In this document: in pieces, positions 16,584 through 26,176 of the stretch
Numbering within the stretch: the stretch's first letter is position 1
Layout: the number at the start of each line of letters is the position of its first letter
Source of the DNA: Chitinophagaceae bacterium
GTDB taxonomy: Bacteria; Bacteroidota; Bacteroidia; Chitinophagales; Chitinophagaceae
Reading direction: 5' to 3'
DNA length: 64,000 nucleotides
Assembly: GCA_947447265.1 (NCBI GenBank)
Contig: CANFKC010000025.1
Span: forward strand, 1-64,000
Notes under the pieces: generated by a model
What the model was told of the DNA's origin: nothing
The model's database searches: none
What the model saw: the letters and a program-made list of their open reading frames with translations, nothing else
Made by a program: the position numbers and the translations under genes

Positions 16584-16658
16584 ACTTTGTTCCGTAAAAT
16601 TTTAATAGTTTGATGAGATTGCCAAATTTTTTTGAAAAATATTGATATAATTTTTTTT

Positions 16659-17927
16659 TTAAGAAATCGCTATCAACTCATTTCTGCCTGTCCCGTTCGA
16701 GATGAAAGCTATTTTTGTACCAAGGTAATCTTCAACAAAACTACAATAGTCTTTAAATGTTTGTGGTAATTCGTCAAAATTTGTTGTGCCGGAAATTGGT
16801 GTATCCCATGCCTCAAAGGTTTTATAGACCGGAACAAGACCAATATCATCATTCACATCGTATGGAAACTCGTTCGTTTCAACGCCATTAACGGTGTAGG
16901 CAACAGCAGCTTTAATCGGGTTAAACTCGTCCAATATATCAGCCTTGGTAATGATCAGTTTGGTAACGCCACTCAGCATAACTGTATAGCGCAGTGCCAC
17001 CAGGTCTATCCAGCCACAACGACGCGGGCGACCTGTTGTCGCTCCAAACTCGGCTCCGGCCTTGCGCAGCGCATCACCTGTTTCATCAAACAGCTCGGTC
17101 GGGAAAGGCCCGCTGCCTACTCTTGTGCAATAAGCCTTGGTTATGCCATACACATCGCCAACCATGCCCGGCGCAACGCCAAGACCACTGCAAACGCCGC
17201 CTGCAATAGTGTTACTCGAAGTAACAAACGGGTACGTACCAAAGTCAATATCCAGCATGCTACCCTGCGCACCTTCTGCAAGTACCTTTTTGCCATTTTT
17301 AAGATGGTTATTCAGCCAGTACTCACCGTTCACTATCTGTAGCTTACCCAACTGTTCAATTGCCTCTAAAAACGGAGCTTCCCACTGCTCCCATTCCACT
17401 ACCTGGTCATATTGCTTCAGCATCTGCAGGTGCTTCTGCTTTAGCTTGTTGTATTTTTCAGTGAAGTTCGGAGAGAGTATATCACCAACCCTGAGCCCGT
17501 TACGGCCCGTTTTATCCATATAAGCCGGGCCAATACCTTTAAGGGTAGAACCTATCTTATCAGAGCCCTTTGCTGCTTCAGAAGCAGCATCTAAAGCCCT
17601 GTGCGTAGGCAATATGAGGTGAGCGCGTTGCGAGACAAACAAGCGACTCAGCAAATCAGGGCAAAGCGGTAATATTTTATGCAGTTCCGCCTGCAGCGTA
17701 ACCGGATCTATAACAACACCATTGCCAATAAGATTGAGGCAATGCGGTTGAAAAACACCTGAAGGTATGGTATGCAATACCACCTTGGTACCGTTCACAT
17801 AAAGTGTATGTCCTGCATTAGGCCCTCCCTGGAAACGTGCAATAATATCGTACTTATCAGCAAGGTAATCTACTATCTTACCCTTGCCTTCATCGCCCCA
17901 CTGTAACCCCAGCAAAACATCTATCAT
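16659..17927 (-). CDS. purA: Adenylosuccinate synthetase
   Basis: The 422-aa protein starts MIDVLLGLQWGDEGKGK, the GTP-binding loop with the catalytic Asp, followed by QGGPNAGHT and later TTGRPRRCGW and NGTGRNE. PurA joins IMP and aspartate using GTP in the first step from IMP to AMP. Its length and ATG start are standard. It stands upstream of the Asp/Lys-rich gene and pabB on the same strand with a gap of 75 bp, so partial co-transcription is possible. Confidence 0.97.
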   Translation of the reverse strand: MIDVLLGLQWGDEGKGKIVDYLADKYDIIARFQGGPNAGHTLYVNGTKVVLHTIPSGVFQPHCLNLIGNGVVIDPVTLQAELHKILPLCPDLLSRLFVSQRAHLILPTHRALDAASEAAKGSDKIGSTLKGIGPAYMDKTGRNGLRVGDILSPNFTEKYNKLKQKHLQMLKQYDQVVEWEQWEAPFLEAIEQLGKLQIVNGEYWLNNHLKNGKKVLAEGAQGSMLDIDFGTYPFVTSSNTIAGGVCSGLGVAPGMVGDVYGITKAYCTRVGSGPFPTELFDETGDALRKAGAEFGATTGRPRRCGWIDLVALRYTVMLSGVTKLIITKADILDEFNPIKAAVAYTVNGVETNEFPYDVNDDIGLVPVYKTFEAWDTPISGTTNFDELPQTFKDYCSFVEDYLGTKIAFISNGTGRNELIAIS

Positions 17928-18160
17928 GATCTAATTTTGAACTTGAATTAAAAACGTTGGTGCGAAAATATGAAAACATGATGAAAGCGTTAAGCTAAAC
18001 CACTAAACAAAATTATTGACGTTCGTCATGGTCCGTCAGAACAACCGGAATGCTCGAAGGTATTTCTTTTCAGCCATGCATATTTTAGAATAAAAAACGA
18101 CCATCAACTGTCGAAACTGACACCACCGGCACCCGCATTTCAAACACTGGAATAAAACAC

Positions 18161-18197
18161 AAAAAAAGCCGTACCACTCTTACAAGCAGTACGGCGT
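18161..18197 (-). terminator. Rho-independent terminator of the 18217-18672 gene
   Basis: GCCGTAC (18168-18174) and GTACGGC (18189-18195) form the stem. On the minus strand it is followed by seven T residues. Confidence 0.75.
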
Positions 18198-18216
18198 TCA
18201 CAACCAATGTTGTCAA

Positions 18217-18672
18217 TTATTTTTGCTGACCTACAGAAGGACCAGGCTGCGGAACAGGCTTTGTTCTTGTGCTTATGTACTTGGCATACTGTGCTGCATT
18301 CATTACCTTTTTAAACTTGGCATCTTTTTCAAACAGCAGTTTTTCATAATCCTGCGTTGTCATCTGCTTGTTTTTGGCTTCCATCTCATTTTGTTTATTG
18401 ATGTGCTCCATGCAAGCTGCATAAATGCCTTTGTATTGTTCTTTGGTTAAGCCATACTGTCTTTCAAAAGCCCGAGCCTGGTTTTCAACGAAATTCAATT
18501 TCATTTGTTCCGGTGATGGGGCGTTTGCCGGACGCGACATAGGCGTCAACGGTGCTGGCTGGCCGGGAGTAGCGGCTGTAGCCACATTCTTTCCCGGAGC
18601 TTTAGAATTCTGAGCGAATGCGCCTACTGTTGCACAAGTTAAAAGCGCACATGTTACCATTAATTTCTTCAT
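18217..18672 (-). CDS. Secreted protein of unknown function (Spy/DUF4890-like size)
   Basis: The 151-aa protein has a clear signal peptide (MKKLMVTCALLTCATVGAFAQ), a Pro/Ala-rich linker and a helical core (about 50-130) with FERQYGLTKEQYKGIYAAC and YAKYI. The helical core with a conserved L(T/S)xEQ pattern resembles small periplasmic helical proteins such as Spy-like and DUF4890 families, but a firm family match is not possible. It ends in a Pro/Gln tail. It has its own terminator and stands apart from purA by 289 bp, so it is probably monocistronic. Confidence 0.75.
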   Translation of the reverse strand: MKKLMVTCALLTCATVGAFAQNSKAPGKNVATAATPGQPAPLTPMSRPANAPSPEQMKLNFVENQARAFERQYGLTKEQYKGIYAACMEHINKQNEMEAKNKQMTTQDYEKLLFEKDAKFKKVMNAAQYAKYISTRTKPVPQPGPSVGQQK

Positions 18673-18894
18673 ATCTTTACCTTATTAAGTATGGATAATT
18701 TTCAACTAAATTAGACAATTAGTTACGAATATCCATAAAAGTAATTTTATTTTTCTGAAATTAACTTTTCCAAAATCGTGAAAGCCGCACTGGTTAAGGG
18801 TTTCGTAAATCTGATTCCGTTCTTTACCAAATGAATGCAATTCAATTTGTGGTTAATAAAAATCAGCATTTTCATTTTAACGCCACCAGCGTTT

Positions 18895-20091
18895 TTACTC
18901 GAAATCGGGGTATAAAAGATACTTTTTCCGCACTTTTTTAAATGCCTTAATTCCAACTTGCCAACTGCGGCTAATTTCTTCGGCACCGAGGCCCTTTTCT
19001 ATCTGCTCTTTTAACTTTCTTGTACCACTCAGTTTGACGAAGAAATCATTAAAGAATTTATTCTTTGAAGGATACGCTTTATAGGCTTGTATCAACCATT
19101 TAAGCTGAAGTTTGTTGCCTGTATTTTTGAGCACCTGTTCCGGCGAATCGCCTACAGTCATACCGTAACATTTTTTAAACTCAAAGAGCGGATTTTTCGC
19201 ACCCGGCTTACTTTCGGGGGTAAAATCATATTTAAAGCTTGCAGCTATTTCTGGGTTGCCGAATTGTTCAAATGGCCGGTCCGTGCCACGCCCTACACTT
19301 ATGCAGGTACCTTCAAAAAAACATAAAGAAGGATATGCAAAAACAGCCATCATGGTGCGCAAATTTGGCGATGGCGCCACAGGCAAAGCATATTTTTTGG
19401 CATGGCTGTAATTTAAACATTTTACGACCTCTAGTTGAATACTGTCAGCGCACGCGAAAAGATGCTCGCCAACCAGCATTTTTGCGTACTCACCAGCCGT
19501 CATACCATATACAACAGGTATACATTGCATACCCACAAACGACTTGTTATCAGGGTCCAGCACCGGGCCATCAACATAAAAGCCATTGGGGTTGGGCCGG
19601 TCCAGTACCATAAACTGCTTATGTTCAGCTGCACTGGCCTCCATGCAATACTCTAATGTACTGATGTAAGTATAAAAACGCACACCCACGTCCTGCAGAT
19701 CATAAACCATTACATCTACATCAGCAATATCTTCAGCCGTAGGCTTTTTATGCTTCCCGTAAAGCGATATCACCTTTATTCCCGTTGCGCTGTCTACCGT
19801 ATTATCAATGTGAGCACCTGCATCTTCCTTCCCCCTGAATCCGTGTTCAGGCACAAATATTTTAGATATGCCAATACCCCTTACCAGTAAAATATCCAGT
19901 AAGGAAGAATCGCCCACACGGGAGGTCTGGTTGATAATAAGCCCTACCCTTTTGCCTTTAAGCATAGGGCAATACTTTGCCGGCACCGCATCAGCAGGCC
20001 TTATAGATGCATCAAACAATCCTTTTGCCGAAATACCTAAAGGAAGCAAAAACAACACAATGCATAAAGCAGCAAGTTGCCGTATTACCAT
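18895..20091 (-). CDS. DUF1343 family protein, NamZ-like exo-beta-N-acetylmuramidase
   Basis: I place the start at ATG 20091 (MVIRQLAALCIVLFLLPLGI, a signal peptide); the frame stays open further upstream only because it runs antisense to the FKBP gene. The 398-aa product contains KGKRVGLIINQTSRVG, FVPEHGFRGKEDAG, YDLQDVGVRFYTYIS and SVGRGTDRPFEQFG, the hallmarks of DUF1343. The family includes NamZ, which releases N-acetylmuramic acid from the non-reducing ends of peptidoglycan fragments, so cell-wall recycling or degradation in the periplasm is likely. Divergent from the FKBP gene, with 75 bp between the starts. Confidence 0.85.
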   Translation of the reverse strand: MVIRQLAALCIVLFLLPLGISAKGLFDASIRPADAVPAKYCPMLKGKRVGLIINQTSRVGDSSLLDILLVRGIGISKIFVPEHGFRGKEDAGAHIDNTVDSATGIKVISLYGKHKKPTAEDIADVDVMVYDLQDVGVRFYTYISTLEYCMEASAAEHKQFMVLDRPNPNGFYVDGPVLDPDNKSFVGMQCIPVVYGMTAGEYAKMLVGEHLFACADSIQLEVVKCLNYSHAKKYALPVAPSPNLRTMMAVFAYPSLCFFEGTCISVGRGTDRPFEQFGNPEIAASFKYDFTPESKPGAKNPLFEFKKCYGMTVGDSPEQVLKNTGNKLQLKWLIQAYKAYPSKNKFFNDFFVKLSGTRKLKEQIEKGLGAEEISRSWQVGIKAFKKVRKKYLLYPDFE

Positions 20092-20166
20092 ACTGTAAAA
20101 ATTTTCATAAAGATAAGGTTGCTTTAAGGTTAATGGTGTAAATTGTGCGCTTATTAAACTTAAAAT

Positions 20167-20595
20167 ATGCAACAAGTACAACAAGGCGATACTGTTAACG
20201 TACACTACCACGGTACTCTTACAGATGGCACAACGTTCGACAGCTCTGCAGGCAGAGAGCCCTTGAAATTTACAGCCGGAACAGGCCAGGTAATAAAAGG
20301 CTTTGACGACGCAATTATGGGAATGGCTCCTGGCGAGAAAAAAACTGTTCAGATACCGGTTGACCAGGCTTATGGCCACCGTAATGACGATATGATGATG
20401 GAATACCCTATCAGCGATTTCCCTGCTGACATGCAACCTCAGGTAGGCATGGAGCTTCAAATGGGCGATAATGCAGGTAATGTTTTCCCTGTTGTTATTG
20501 TTGAAGTTCAGGATGAAACTGTTTTGCTTGATGCAAACCACCCTCTTGCCGGTAAAGACCTCGTGTTTGAGCTGGAATTGGTTTCAATAGGCTAA
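20167..20595 (+). CDS. FKBP-type peptidyl-prolyl isomerase, SlyD-like
   Basis: The 142-aa protein has the FKBP core split by an insert-in-flap domain: VHYHGTLTDGTTFDSS and GFDDAIMGMAPGEKK at the front, the flap domain around residues 70-120, and HPLAGKDLVFELELVSIG at the end. This is the SlyD arrangement, without the His-rich tail. It should be a cytoplasmic folding helper and prolyl isomerase. It has no signal peptide and is followed by its own terminator. Confidence 0.92.
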   Translation: MQQVQQGDTVNVHYHGTLTDGTTFDSSAGREPLKFTAGTGQVIKGFDDAIMGMAPGEKKTVQIPVDQAYGHRNDDMMMEYPISDFPADMQPQVGMELQMGDNAGNVFPVVIVEVQDETVLLDANHPLAGKDLVFELELVSIG

Positions 20596-20621
20596 TTTAT
20601 CCTACCAATATATTTACACGT

Positions 20622-20653
20622 AAAGGCAACTCATTCGGGTTGCCTTTCGTTTT
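20622..20653 (+). terminator. Rho-independent terminator of the FKBP gene
   Basis: AAAGGCAAC (20622-20630) pairs with GTTGCCTTT (20639-20647), followed by CGTTTTTT. Confidence 0.85.
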
Positions 20654-20789
20654 TTGTGCAACTGTATGTTTCATGCAAAGCACACCAAGAACTTCGTAGA
20701 GGAGACGCCCACCGCCTAAGCAGGGATTTGAATGTTAGTGACATCTCTGCAGCGTTACTCCGCGAAACCGCTGCACCCGTTACAGGAAC

Positions 20790-20820
20790 AAAAAAAAATC
20801 CCCCGCCAGTGCGAGGGATT
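20790..20820 (-). terminator. Rho-independent terminator of the NHL-repeat gene
   Basis: On the minus strand AATCCCTCGC pairs with GCGGGGGATT over a 4-nt loop (one G-U pair) and is followed by a run of T residues; it is 28 bp beyond the stop at 20848. Confidence 0.85.
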
Positions 20821-20847
20821 CCCAAAATATCTTAAAAGCATTGACGA

Positions 20848-22203
20848 TTATTTTACGATCTTAACAGTTGCTTTTTTGTTGCCTGCATTGTCAATTACCT
20901 GCAGCAGGTAAACTCCAGTTGCAAGGTTGGCAACAGGGAACGCTTGTTCTGCATTGTTACTTACAGTCCATAGCTGGCTTACCTGACGGCCAGTCATGTC
21001 ATATATGGCAACCTTGTCGTTAACATTCAGACCCATTACGTTAATTTCAGCCTCTGCAGGGTTAGGATATACTTCGATGCCGTTAGCGCCGGTTACATCG
21101 TTAACACCAAGCGTGATGTAGTAAATCTTGCGCACCCTTTGGTTGTTATCGTCTGCTATGTATAAAGTACCAGCCGTATCTATAGCCAAGCCATAAGGGT
21201 TAAATAAATTAGCCCCCAACGGATCACCAAGATCGCCACCAAAGCCAGCAAAGCCATTACCTGCAGTAGTGGTAATATTGCCTGTAGCAGATTCAACCTT
21301 ACGGATAACATTATTGTCAGCATCAGAGATAAATACGTTTAATGAGGTATCAACCGCAATGCCTTTTGGATGGTTTAGCGTTGCCAATGTTGCCAGGCTG
21401 CCATCACCAGTATAACCATAAGTACCATAAGTACCTGCAATTGTGTAAATATTACCTGTTGACGCATCAATAGCGCGAACTACGTTATTTTTATAATCGC
21501 AGAAATAAACATCACCAAACCGGTCTACAGTTACAGCGTAAGGCGAATCTAGACTTGCCGCTGTTGCCGGGCCGCCATCACCCGCATAACCTGCAGTATT
21601 ATCGCCTGCAATTGTAGTAATAGTGCCGAAAGTATCTACCTTCCTGATAACGTTGTTAGCTGCATCGCAGATGTATAAATTACTCTTCCTGTCAGCGAAC
21701 AAACCAACTGGTGAAGAAAGACGCGCAGCGGTAGCAGGTCCACCATCGCCGGTGTAACCAGGTACTCCCCTACCAGCATAGGTAGAAATAATTCCTGAAG
21801 CATTTACCTTACGGATAACATTATTAACGGGGTCAGAGATAAAAACATTACCCCTACGGTCAGCAGCAACACCCTGTGGCCTCATTTGCGCACTTGTTGA
21901 TGTGGTTCCGTCACCTGTATAACCAGGGATACCCGCACCTGCGTACGTAATTACCTGGGTTGAAGCTTTTATTACTTTACGGATCCTGAAGTTGTAAAAA
22001 TCAACAATGTAAAGGTTGCCTGAAGAATCGAGGGCCACATCTTGCGGACCATGGAAAAACGCATTGGTAGCGGTATAACCGTCACCGGAATAACCACCAC
22101 TTCCACCTTTACCGGCATAAGTAACTATCCTTCTGTACTGTGCAGAAGCTGAGAGTGAACAAACAAACAGGGCAATAAGTAAAAAAGAAAACGTCCGTTT
22201 CAT
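20848..22203 (-). CDS. NHL-repeat protein with T9SS sorting domain (paralogue 1)
   Basis: The start is set at ATG 22203, which gives the signal peptide MKRTFSFLLIALFVCSLSASA. The 451-aa product has about six NHL units with the recurring elements AGxGxxGYxGDGGPAT and GNVFISDPVNNVIRKV, predicted to form a beta-propeller. The last 75 residues (EVYPNPAEAEINVMG ... GVYLLQVI) are a T9SS type A sorting domain, so the protein is exported by T9SS and is on the surface or released. Its partner or ligand is unknown. Two paralogues are at 48642-50000 and 50355-52685. Confidence 0.9.
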   Translation of the reverse strand: MKRTFSFLLIALFVCSLSASAQYRRIVTYAGKGGSGGYSGDGYTATNAFFHGPQDVALDSSGNLYIVDFYNFRIRKVIKASTQVITYAGAGIPGYTGDGTTSTSAQMRPQGVAADRRGNVFISDPVNNVIRKVNASGIISTYAGRGVPGYTGDGGPATAARLSSPVGLFADRKSNLYICDAANNVIRKVDTFGTITTIAGDNTAGYAGDGGPATAASLDSPYAVTVDRFGDVYFCDYKNNVVRAIDASTGNIYTIAGTYGTYGYTGDGSLATLATLNHPKGIAVDTSLNVFISDADNNVIRKVESATGNITTTAGNGFAGFGGDLGDPLGANLFNPYGLAIDTAGTLYIADDNNQRVRKIYYITLGVNDVTGANGIEVYPNPAEAEINVMGLNVNDKVAIYDMTGRQVSQLWTVSNNAEQAFPVANLATGVYLLQVIDNAGNKKATVKIVK

Positions 22204-22276
22204 AAGCAATCTTTGGTCAAATGTAATGTAATAAGGTTTTATTTCAAAAGGGTAACGCAAATTGAGCCCTATCTAT

Positions 22277-22624
22277 TTATGAGTTACCCTGTTTTAGCAA
22301 GCCTTCGCGCACTTTCTTAGGTAATTTAGAACTTATAAGCGCGTATGACTGATTCAAATAATACCCCCACTCTTTGGGCTTCATCTTGTTGAATTCGATG
22401 TTTACCCATTTATTTCTGGCCATATAAGCAGTAGATTTAATTCCATCCCGCTCTATCAGTTCATCAAATTCTTCCGGAGTAACTTTGATGCTTGCACCGC
22501 AAAATTCGCCGGTAATGCAGAACATCTTGTCGGCCACCATAAAGCAGAAATGATCTTCCCACTTAATACCCTCGGTAACGCCGGGAAATGACATACAGAC
22601 TTCTCGTACCCTATCAAGCGTCAT
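22277..22624 (-). CDS. MmcQ/YjbR family protein
   Basis: The 115-aa protein is a complete MmcQ/YjbR (DUF419) domain: LDRVREVCMSFPGVTEGIKW at the front, and KWVNIEF followed by a final helix containing SYALISSKLPKK. The fold is a small alpha/beta CyaY-like structure with a proposed DNA-binding role that is not well proven. It is 9 bp downstream of the SGNH hydrolase gene on the same strand, so the two are probably co-transcribed. Confidence 0.88.
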   Translation of the reverse strand: MTLDRVREVCMSFPGVTEGIKWEDHFCFMVADKMFCITGEFCGASIKVTPEEFDELIERDGIKSTAYMARNKWVNIEFNKMKPKEWGYYLNQSYALISSKLPKKVREGLLKQGNS

Positions 22625-22633
22625 GGTGGAGCA

Positions 22634-23356
22634 CTATTTTTTCAATTCCCCTTCTATCGTCCCGGCCAGCTTTTCGGCCCAAACCGCGTATTCTTTACCT
22701 GATGGGTGTAAGCCATCTCCAGCCAGATATGCCGCATTCTGGCCATTCTGCCTGGTGCTTTCGGTAATTTCTATGTAGTGGCATTTGTGCGCAAGGGTTA
22801 TTTCTTTTTCAGCAGCATTATATGCGTCTATTTCGTGGGCAATTGCAGCCCGGTCCCTGCCCTCGGCAAAGGGAGTTACACCCCAGTCGGGCGTAGACAA
22901 AACAAACACCCTGTTGGGTTTGCCATCAGCAAATGCTATCGATTTATTGAGTAACTGCTCAAATTCCTCGCGGTAGTTTTCAACGGTACGGCCACGATAT
23001 TGGTTATTCACACCAATAAGCAGACTAACAAATGAAAATGTTTCGCTGATATTATGCTCTCTTATTGATGCGGCAAGTTCATCAGTGGTCCAACCGGTGG
23101 TGGCAATAATAACCGGGTCTCCCACATCAAGTTTGTTTTGCTTAAGTAATTCAACAGCCTGGTGAGGGAAATTCTCGTTAGAAGATACTTGTTCGCCAAT
23201 GGTGTATGAATCGCCTAGTGCCAGATAAGAATACATATGTTTCGATTTTTGAACTTTATTTTTTGAGTAAGAACATACCGCCAAAGCAATACTCAGCAAC
23301 ATGAAACATGCTGTAGATATAAGAAAGCGGTTTGCCCACATCAGGTTACTTGCCAT
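22634..23356 (-). CDS. SGNH/GDSL-family hydrolase
   Basis: The 240-aa protein has an N-terminal hydrophobic anchor (about residues 10-30), then the SGNH blocks: ALGDSYT with Ser50, TTGWTTDE, LLIGVNNQYRG with the block III Asn, and DGLHPSG with the catalytic Asp and His. It is likely an esterase or lipase-like enzyme facing the periplasm. The anchor has no good lipobox. Two-gene operon with the MmcQ-like gene. The substrate is unknown. Confidence 0.88.
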   Translation of the reverse strand: MASNLMWANRFLISTACFMLLSIALAVCSYSKNKVQKSKHMYSYLALGDSYTIGEQVSSNENFPHQAVELLKQNKLDVGDPVIIATTGWTTDELAASIREHNISETFSFVSLLIGVNNQYRGRTVENYREEFEQLLNKSIAFADGKPNRVFVLSTPDWGVTPFAEGRDRAAIAHEIDAYNAAEKEITLAHKCHYIEITESTRQNGQNAAYLAGDGLHPSGKEYAVWAEKLAGTIEGELKK

Positions 23357-23481
23357 ACTATTTATTTTAACCGGTTTCCTTTTTAGGATTTACGGCGAAA
23401 ACTCTCTGATAGTTTCCTATACATGGCAGGCAATTTTACATCTTACTAGTTTATGCCTACCTGGCCTAGCTTAAACTATAA

Positions 23482-24558
23482 TTATGCTGTAACTGTTTCC
23501 GGATCGCGCTCTATCCTGCCCTTCCTCATAGGGTTAGCGGTATTATTAGCGTATTCGGTGCGTTGTTCCAGCAAATCGAGACAGCTGTATACCGCTTCGC
23601 GGAACGATGCCGGGTCTGCCAGGTTTTTACCGGCAATATCGAACGCGGTACCGTGGTCAGGAGAAGTCCTGATTACCGGTAAGCCGGCTGTATAATTAAC
23701 CCCTTCGCCTTGAGCCAGTGTTTTGAACGCAACCAGTCCCTGGTCGTGATACATAGCCATTATACCATCGAATTCCGTATAAATGCCATGCGCAAAGAAA
23801 CCATCAGCGCTGTAAGGACCAAATACCAAGTTGCCGGCATTTCTTAGCTGGTCAACCACTGGTTTTATGGTAGTCTGCTCTTCTGTACCTATTTGCCCTT
23901 CATCTCCTGCATGTGGATTTAAACCCAATACCGCTATTCTAGGCTTATCTATACCGAAATCCTTGATAAGCGTTTCCTTCATTATCGCCAGCTTTGAGAG
24001 CAATGCCTCTTTTGTAATAGCTGCAGAAACCTTTGAAATAGGAATGTGCTCTGTAACAAGGCCTACGCGTAATTTGTTGTTATACAACAACATCAATACA
24101 TCTTTAGCGCCAAATTTATCTTTCAGGTACGGTGTATGCCCAGTGAAAGGGAAATCAGAAAGGTTGGTATTGCTTTTATGAAAAGGTGCAGTAACCAATG
24201 CATCCAGCTCACCATCTTTAAGACATTGTGTTGCCACCATTAACGACCGAATGGCATATTTACCACCAGCTTCCGTAAGTACACCGGGTTGCAATGGCAC
24301 CTCGTCTTCCCAGCAATTGAAGATATTGATCTGCTTATAATTAAGCTTGGTCATATCTTTTGTACTGGTAAAGTTGAAGGTATGTTCGGGCGTTATGCGC
24401 CTGTAATAATTAATTACTTTATTTGATGCGAAGATAACCGGCGTGCATAGTTCCAGCATACGGTTATCAGAAAATGTTTTTATAATCACTTCCAGGCCAA
24501 TGCCATTCAGGTCGCCTGTAGTGATACCGATAACCGGCTTATTTGTATTTACGTGCAT
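23482..24558 (-). CDS. pdxA: 4-hydroxythreonine-4-phosphate dehydrogenase
   Basis: The 358-aa protein has the PdxA hallmarks: ITTGDLNGIGLEVIIK near the start, TAPFHKSN and FTGHTPYLKD in the substrate region, LGLNPHAGDEGQIG and the metal-binding MYHDQGL and RTSPDHGTAFDIAG. It oxidises 4-phosphohydroxy-L-threonine in the DXP-dependent route to pyridoxal phosphate. It follows the M17 aminopeptidase gene by 21 bp on the same strand. Start and length are typical. Confidence 0.95.
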   Translation of the reverse strand: MHVNTNKPVIGITTGDLNGIGLEVIIKTFSDNRMLELCTPVIFASNKVINYYRRITPEHTFNFTSTKDMTKLNYKQINIFNCWEDEVPLQPGVLTEAGGKYAIRSLMVATQCLKDGELDALVTAPFHKSNTNLSDFPFTGHTPYLKDKFGAKDVLMLLYNNKLRVGLVTEHIPISKVSAAITKEALLSKLAIMKETLIKDFGIDKPRIAVLGLNPHAGDEGQIGTEEQTTIKPVVDQLRNAGNLVFGPYSADGFFAHGIYTEFDGIMAMYHDQGLVAFKTLAQGEGVNYTAGLPVIRTSPDHGTAFDIAGKNLADPASFREAVYSCLDLLEQRTEYANNTANPMRKGRIERDPETVTA

Positions 24559-24579
24559 GTAATATTCTTTTTAGAAAAA

Positions 24580-26016
24580 TTATGCCTTACCCAAATGCGT
24601 AAGGTAATCGAGCAGCATTCGCATACCGTAGGCTGTGCCGCCGGTTGTAAAATACCCTTTTTTGCTCATATTGAAAGAAACACCCGCAATATCAAAGTGC
24701 ATCCACGGATAATCAGTAAAATGTTGCAGGAACTTTCCGGCTGTTATAGCACCGCCGGTAGCACCACCTACATTTTTAATGTCGGCAATGTCTGATTTTA
24801 TCTGGTCGCCATATTCGTCCCATAACGGGTATTCAACCAGACGCTCGTATTGCCTGAAACCGCTTTCTCTCAAAGCCTGCTTCACATCTTCTCCCGCAGT
24901 ACCCATGCAAACGATGCCATGCTCCCCTACCGCTGCTGATGCAGCACCTGTAAGCGTAGCGAAATCCATTACCAGTTCAGGCTTGTAGCGTTTTGCGTAG
25001 TGCAACGCATCGCCCAAAAGCATCCGGCCTTCAGCATCTGTGTTTAGTACTTCAACCGTTGCGCCGCTCATCATCTTAATAACATCGCCGGGTACATAGG
25101 CATTTTCACCAGGCCTGTTATCTGTAGCCGGAACCAAGGCTACGACATGGATCGGCAACTGCATTTTAGCTATGGCGTACATTGCGCCGGTTACCAAAGC
25201 AGCACCACTCATATCGCTCTTCATGCGGTCCATTGAGTTGGCTGTAGGCTTAAGCGAAACACCGCCGGTATCGTACACAACACCCTTACCTACCAGCACA
25301 TACGGCTTTTTATTCAGCGCCTTTTTAGGCACATACTCCATTATTGTAAAGGTTGGAGGGTCAATACTACCCCTGTTTACTGAAAGTAAACCACCCATAC
25401 CTTCTTTTTCTATTCTTGCCTTGTTAAAAACAGTTACTTTAAAACCGCCTTCCTTTCCTATCGCAACAATTTCTTTCGAAAGTTGTTCGGCGCTCAAATA
25501 GCTTAGCGGTTCGTTAACTAATGTACGGGCCTTGTAAATTGCATCGCTGATGATAGAGAGCTGGTTTGCTTCTTTTACCGTTGCCGATTCTTTGGTAAAG
25601 AAAATACGGTTAAGCGTATTGGTTTGCTTTTTCGCTTCCGTACGATACTTCAGGAATTGATAATTGGAAAGCGCAATACCTTCTGCCATCAGGACAGCTG
25701 CATTTTCCCTGTCTGAAAGGTTAGTTAGTGTAATTTCATCCAGCTTGTACTTGTTGCACAAGGCCTGGATCTCAACGCCTGATTTACGACAGGCTTCTCC
25801 TGTTTGCCAATCAGTTTTTTTGTCTTTTAATTGCGCTATAAAAATGAAGTAGCTATAATGATTGATAGTTACCAATGACTGCTCACTCACAAAAGCGGCG
25901 GTAGCGTAGTCAATTTCTTCTTTTTTTAAACCTGGAATAAGGCCCAGCTTATCTGTGCCACTTATTATAAATACCCGGCTTTTAGCGGATGGTTTTGGCG
26001 ATATCTTAAATTCCAT
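24580..26016 (-). CDS. Leucyl aminopeptidase family M17
   Basis: The 478-aa protein has a less conserved N-terminal domain (1-165) and a catalytic M17 domain with VGKGVVYDTGGVSLKP, KSDMSGAA, the family signature NTDAEGRMLLGDAL and the FATLTGAA loop. Two metal ions bound by the Lys, Asp and Glu residues of these motifs are known to cleave N-terminal residues from peptides. No signal peptide, so cytoplasmic peptide turnover is likely. First gene of a probable two-gene unit with pdxA. Confidence 0.93.
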   Translation of the reverse strand: MEFKISPKPSAKSRVFIISGTDKLGLIPGLKKEEIDYATAAFVSEQSLVTINHYSYFIFIAQLKDKKTDWQTGEACRKSGVEIQALCNKYKLDEITLTNLSDRENAAVLMAEGIALSNYQFLKYRTEAKKQTNTLNRIFFTKESATVKEANQLSIISDAIYKARTLVNEPLSYLSAEQLSKEIVAIGKEGGFKVTVFNKARIEKEGMGGLLSVNRGSIDPPTFTIMEYVPKKALNKKPYVLVGKGVVYDTGGVSLKPTANSMDRMKSDMSGAALVTGAMYAIAKMQLPIHVVALVPATDNRPGENAYVPGDVIKMMSGATVEVLNTDAEGRMLLGDALHYAKRYKPELVMDFATLTGAASAAVGEHGIVCMGTAGEDVKQALRESGFRQYERLVEYPLWDEYGDQIKSDIADIKNVGGATGGAITAGKFLQHFTDYPWMHFDIAGVSFNMSKKGYFTTGGTAYGMRMLLDYLTHLGKA

Positions 26017-26111
26017 GAGCGTAAAGTTAACTTAAAACTAAAATAAACCATTACCACCTCAAATAATATTCATCAATTAAGACAAGTAGGTTTCATTATA
26101 ATTATGGGCAT

Positions 26112-26138
26112 AAAAGAAGGATGCCATGTGGCATCCTT
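26112..26138 (-). terminator. Hairpin terminator of the small lipoprotein gene
   Basis: AAGGATGCC (26117-26125) pairs perfectly with GGCATCCTT (26130-26138) over ATGT; on the minus strand it is followed by CTTTTA. Confidence 0.7.
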
Positions 26139-26176
26139 GCTTTAAAAGATTCATTATACTAAAATATTCTCCGATA

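Noticed and set aside
16174-16605. Ser-rich 143-codon frame
   Set aside because: Antisense of the Asp codon repeats (GAT/GAC read as ATC/TCA/TCG).
18747-18986. 79-codon minus-strand frame
   Set aside because: Overlaps the NamZ-like C-terminus in another frame without recognisable features.
20092-20541. N-terminal extension of the NamZ-like gene
   Set aside because: Antisense to the FKBP gene; a good signal peptide starts at 20091.
20631-20825. 64-codon minus-strand frame
   Set aside because: Spans two transcription terminators.
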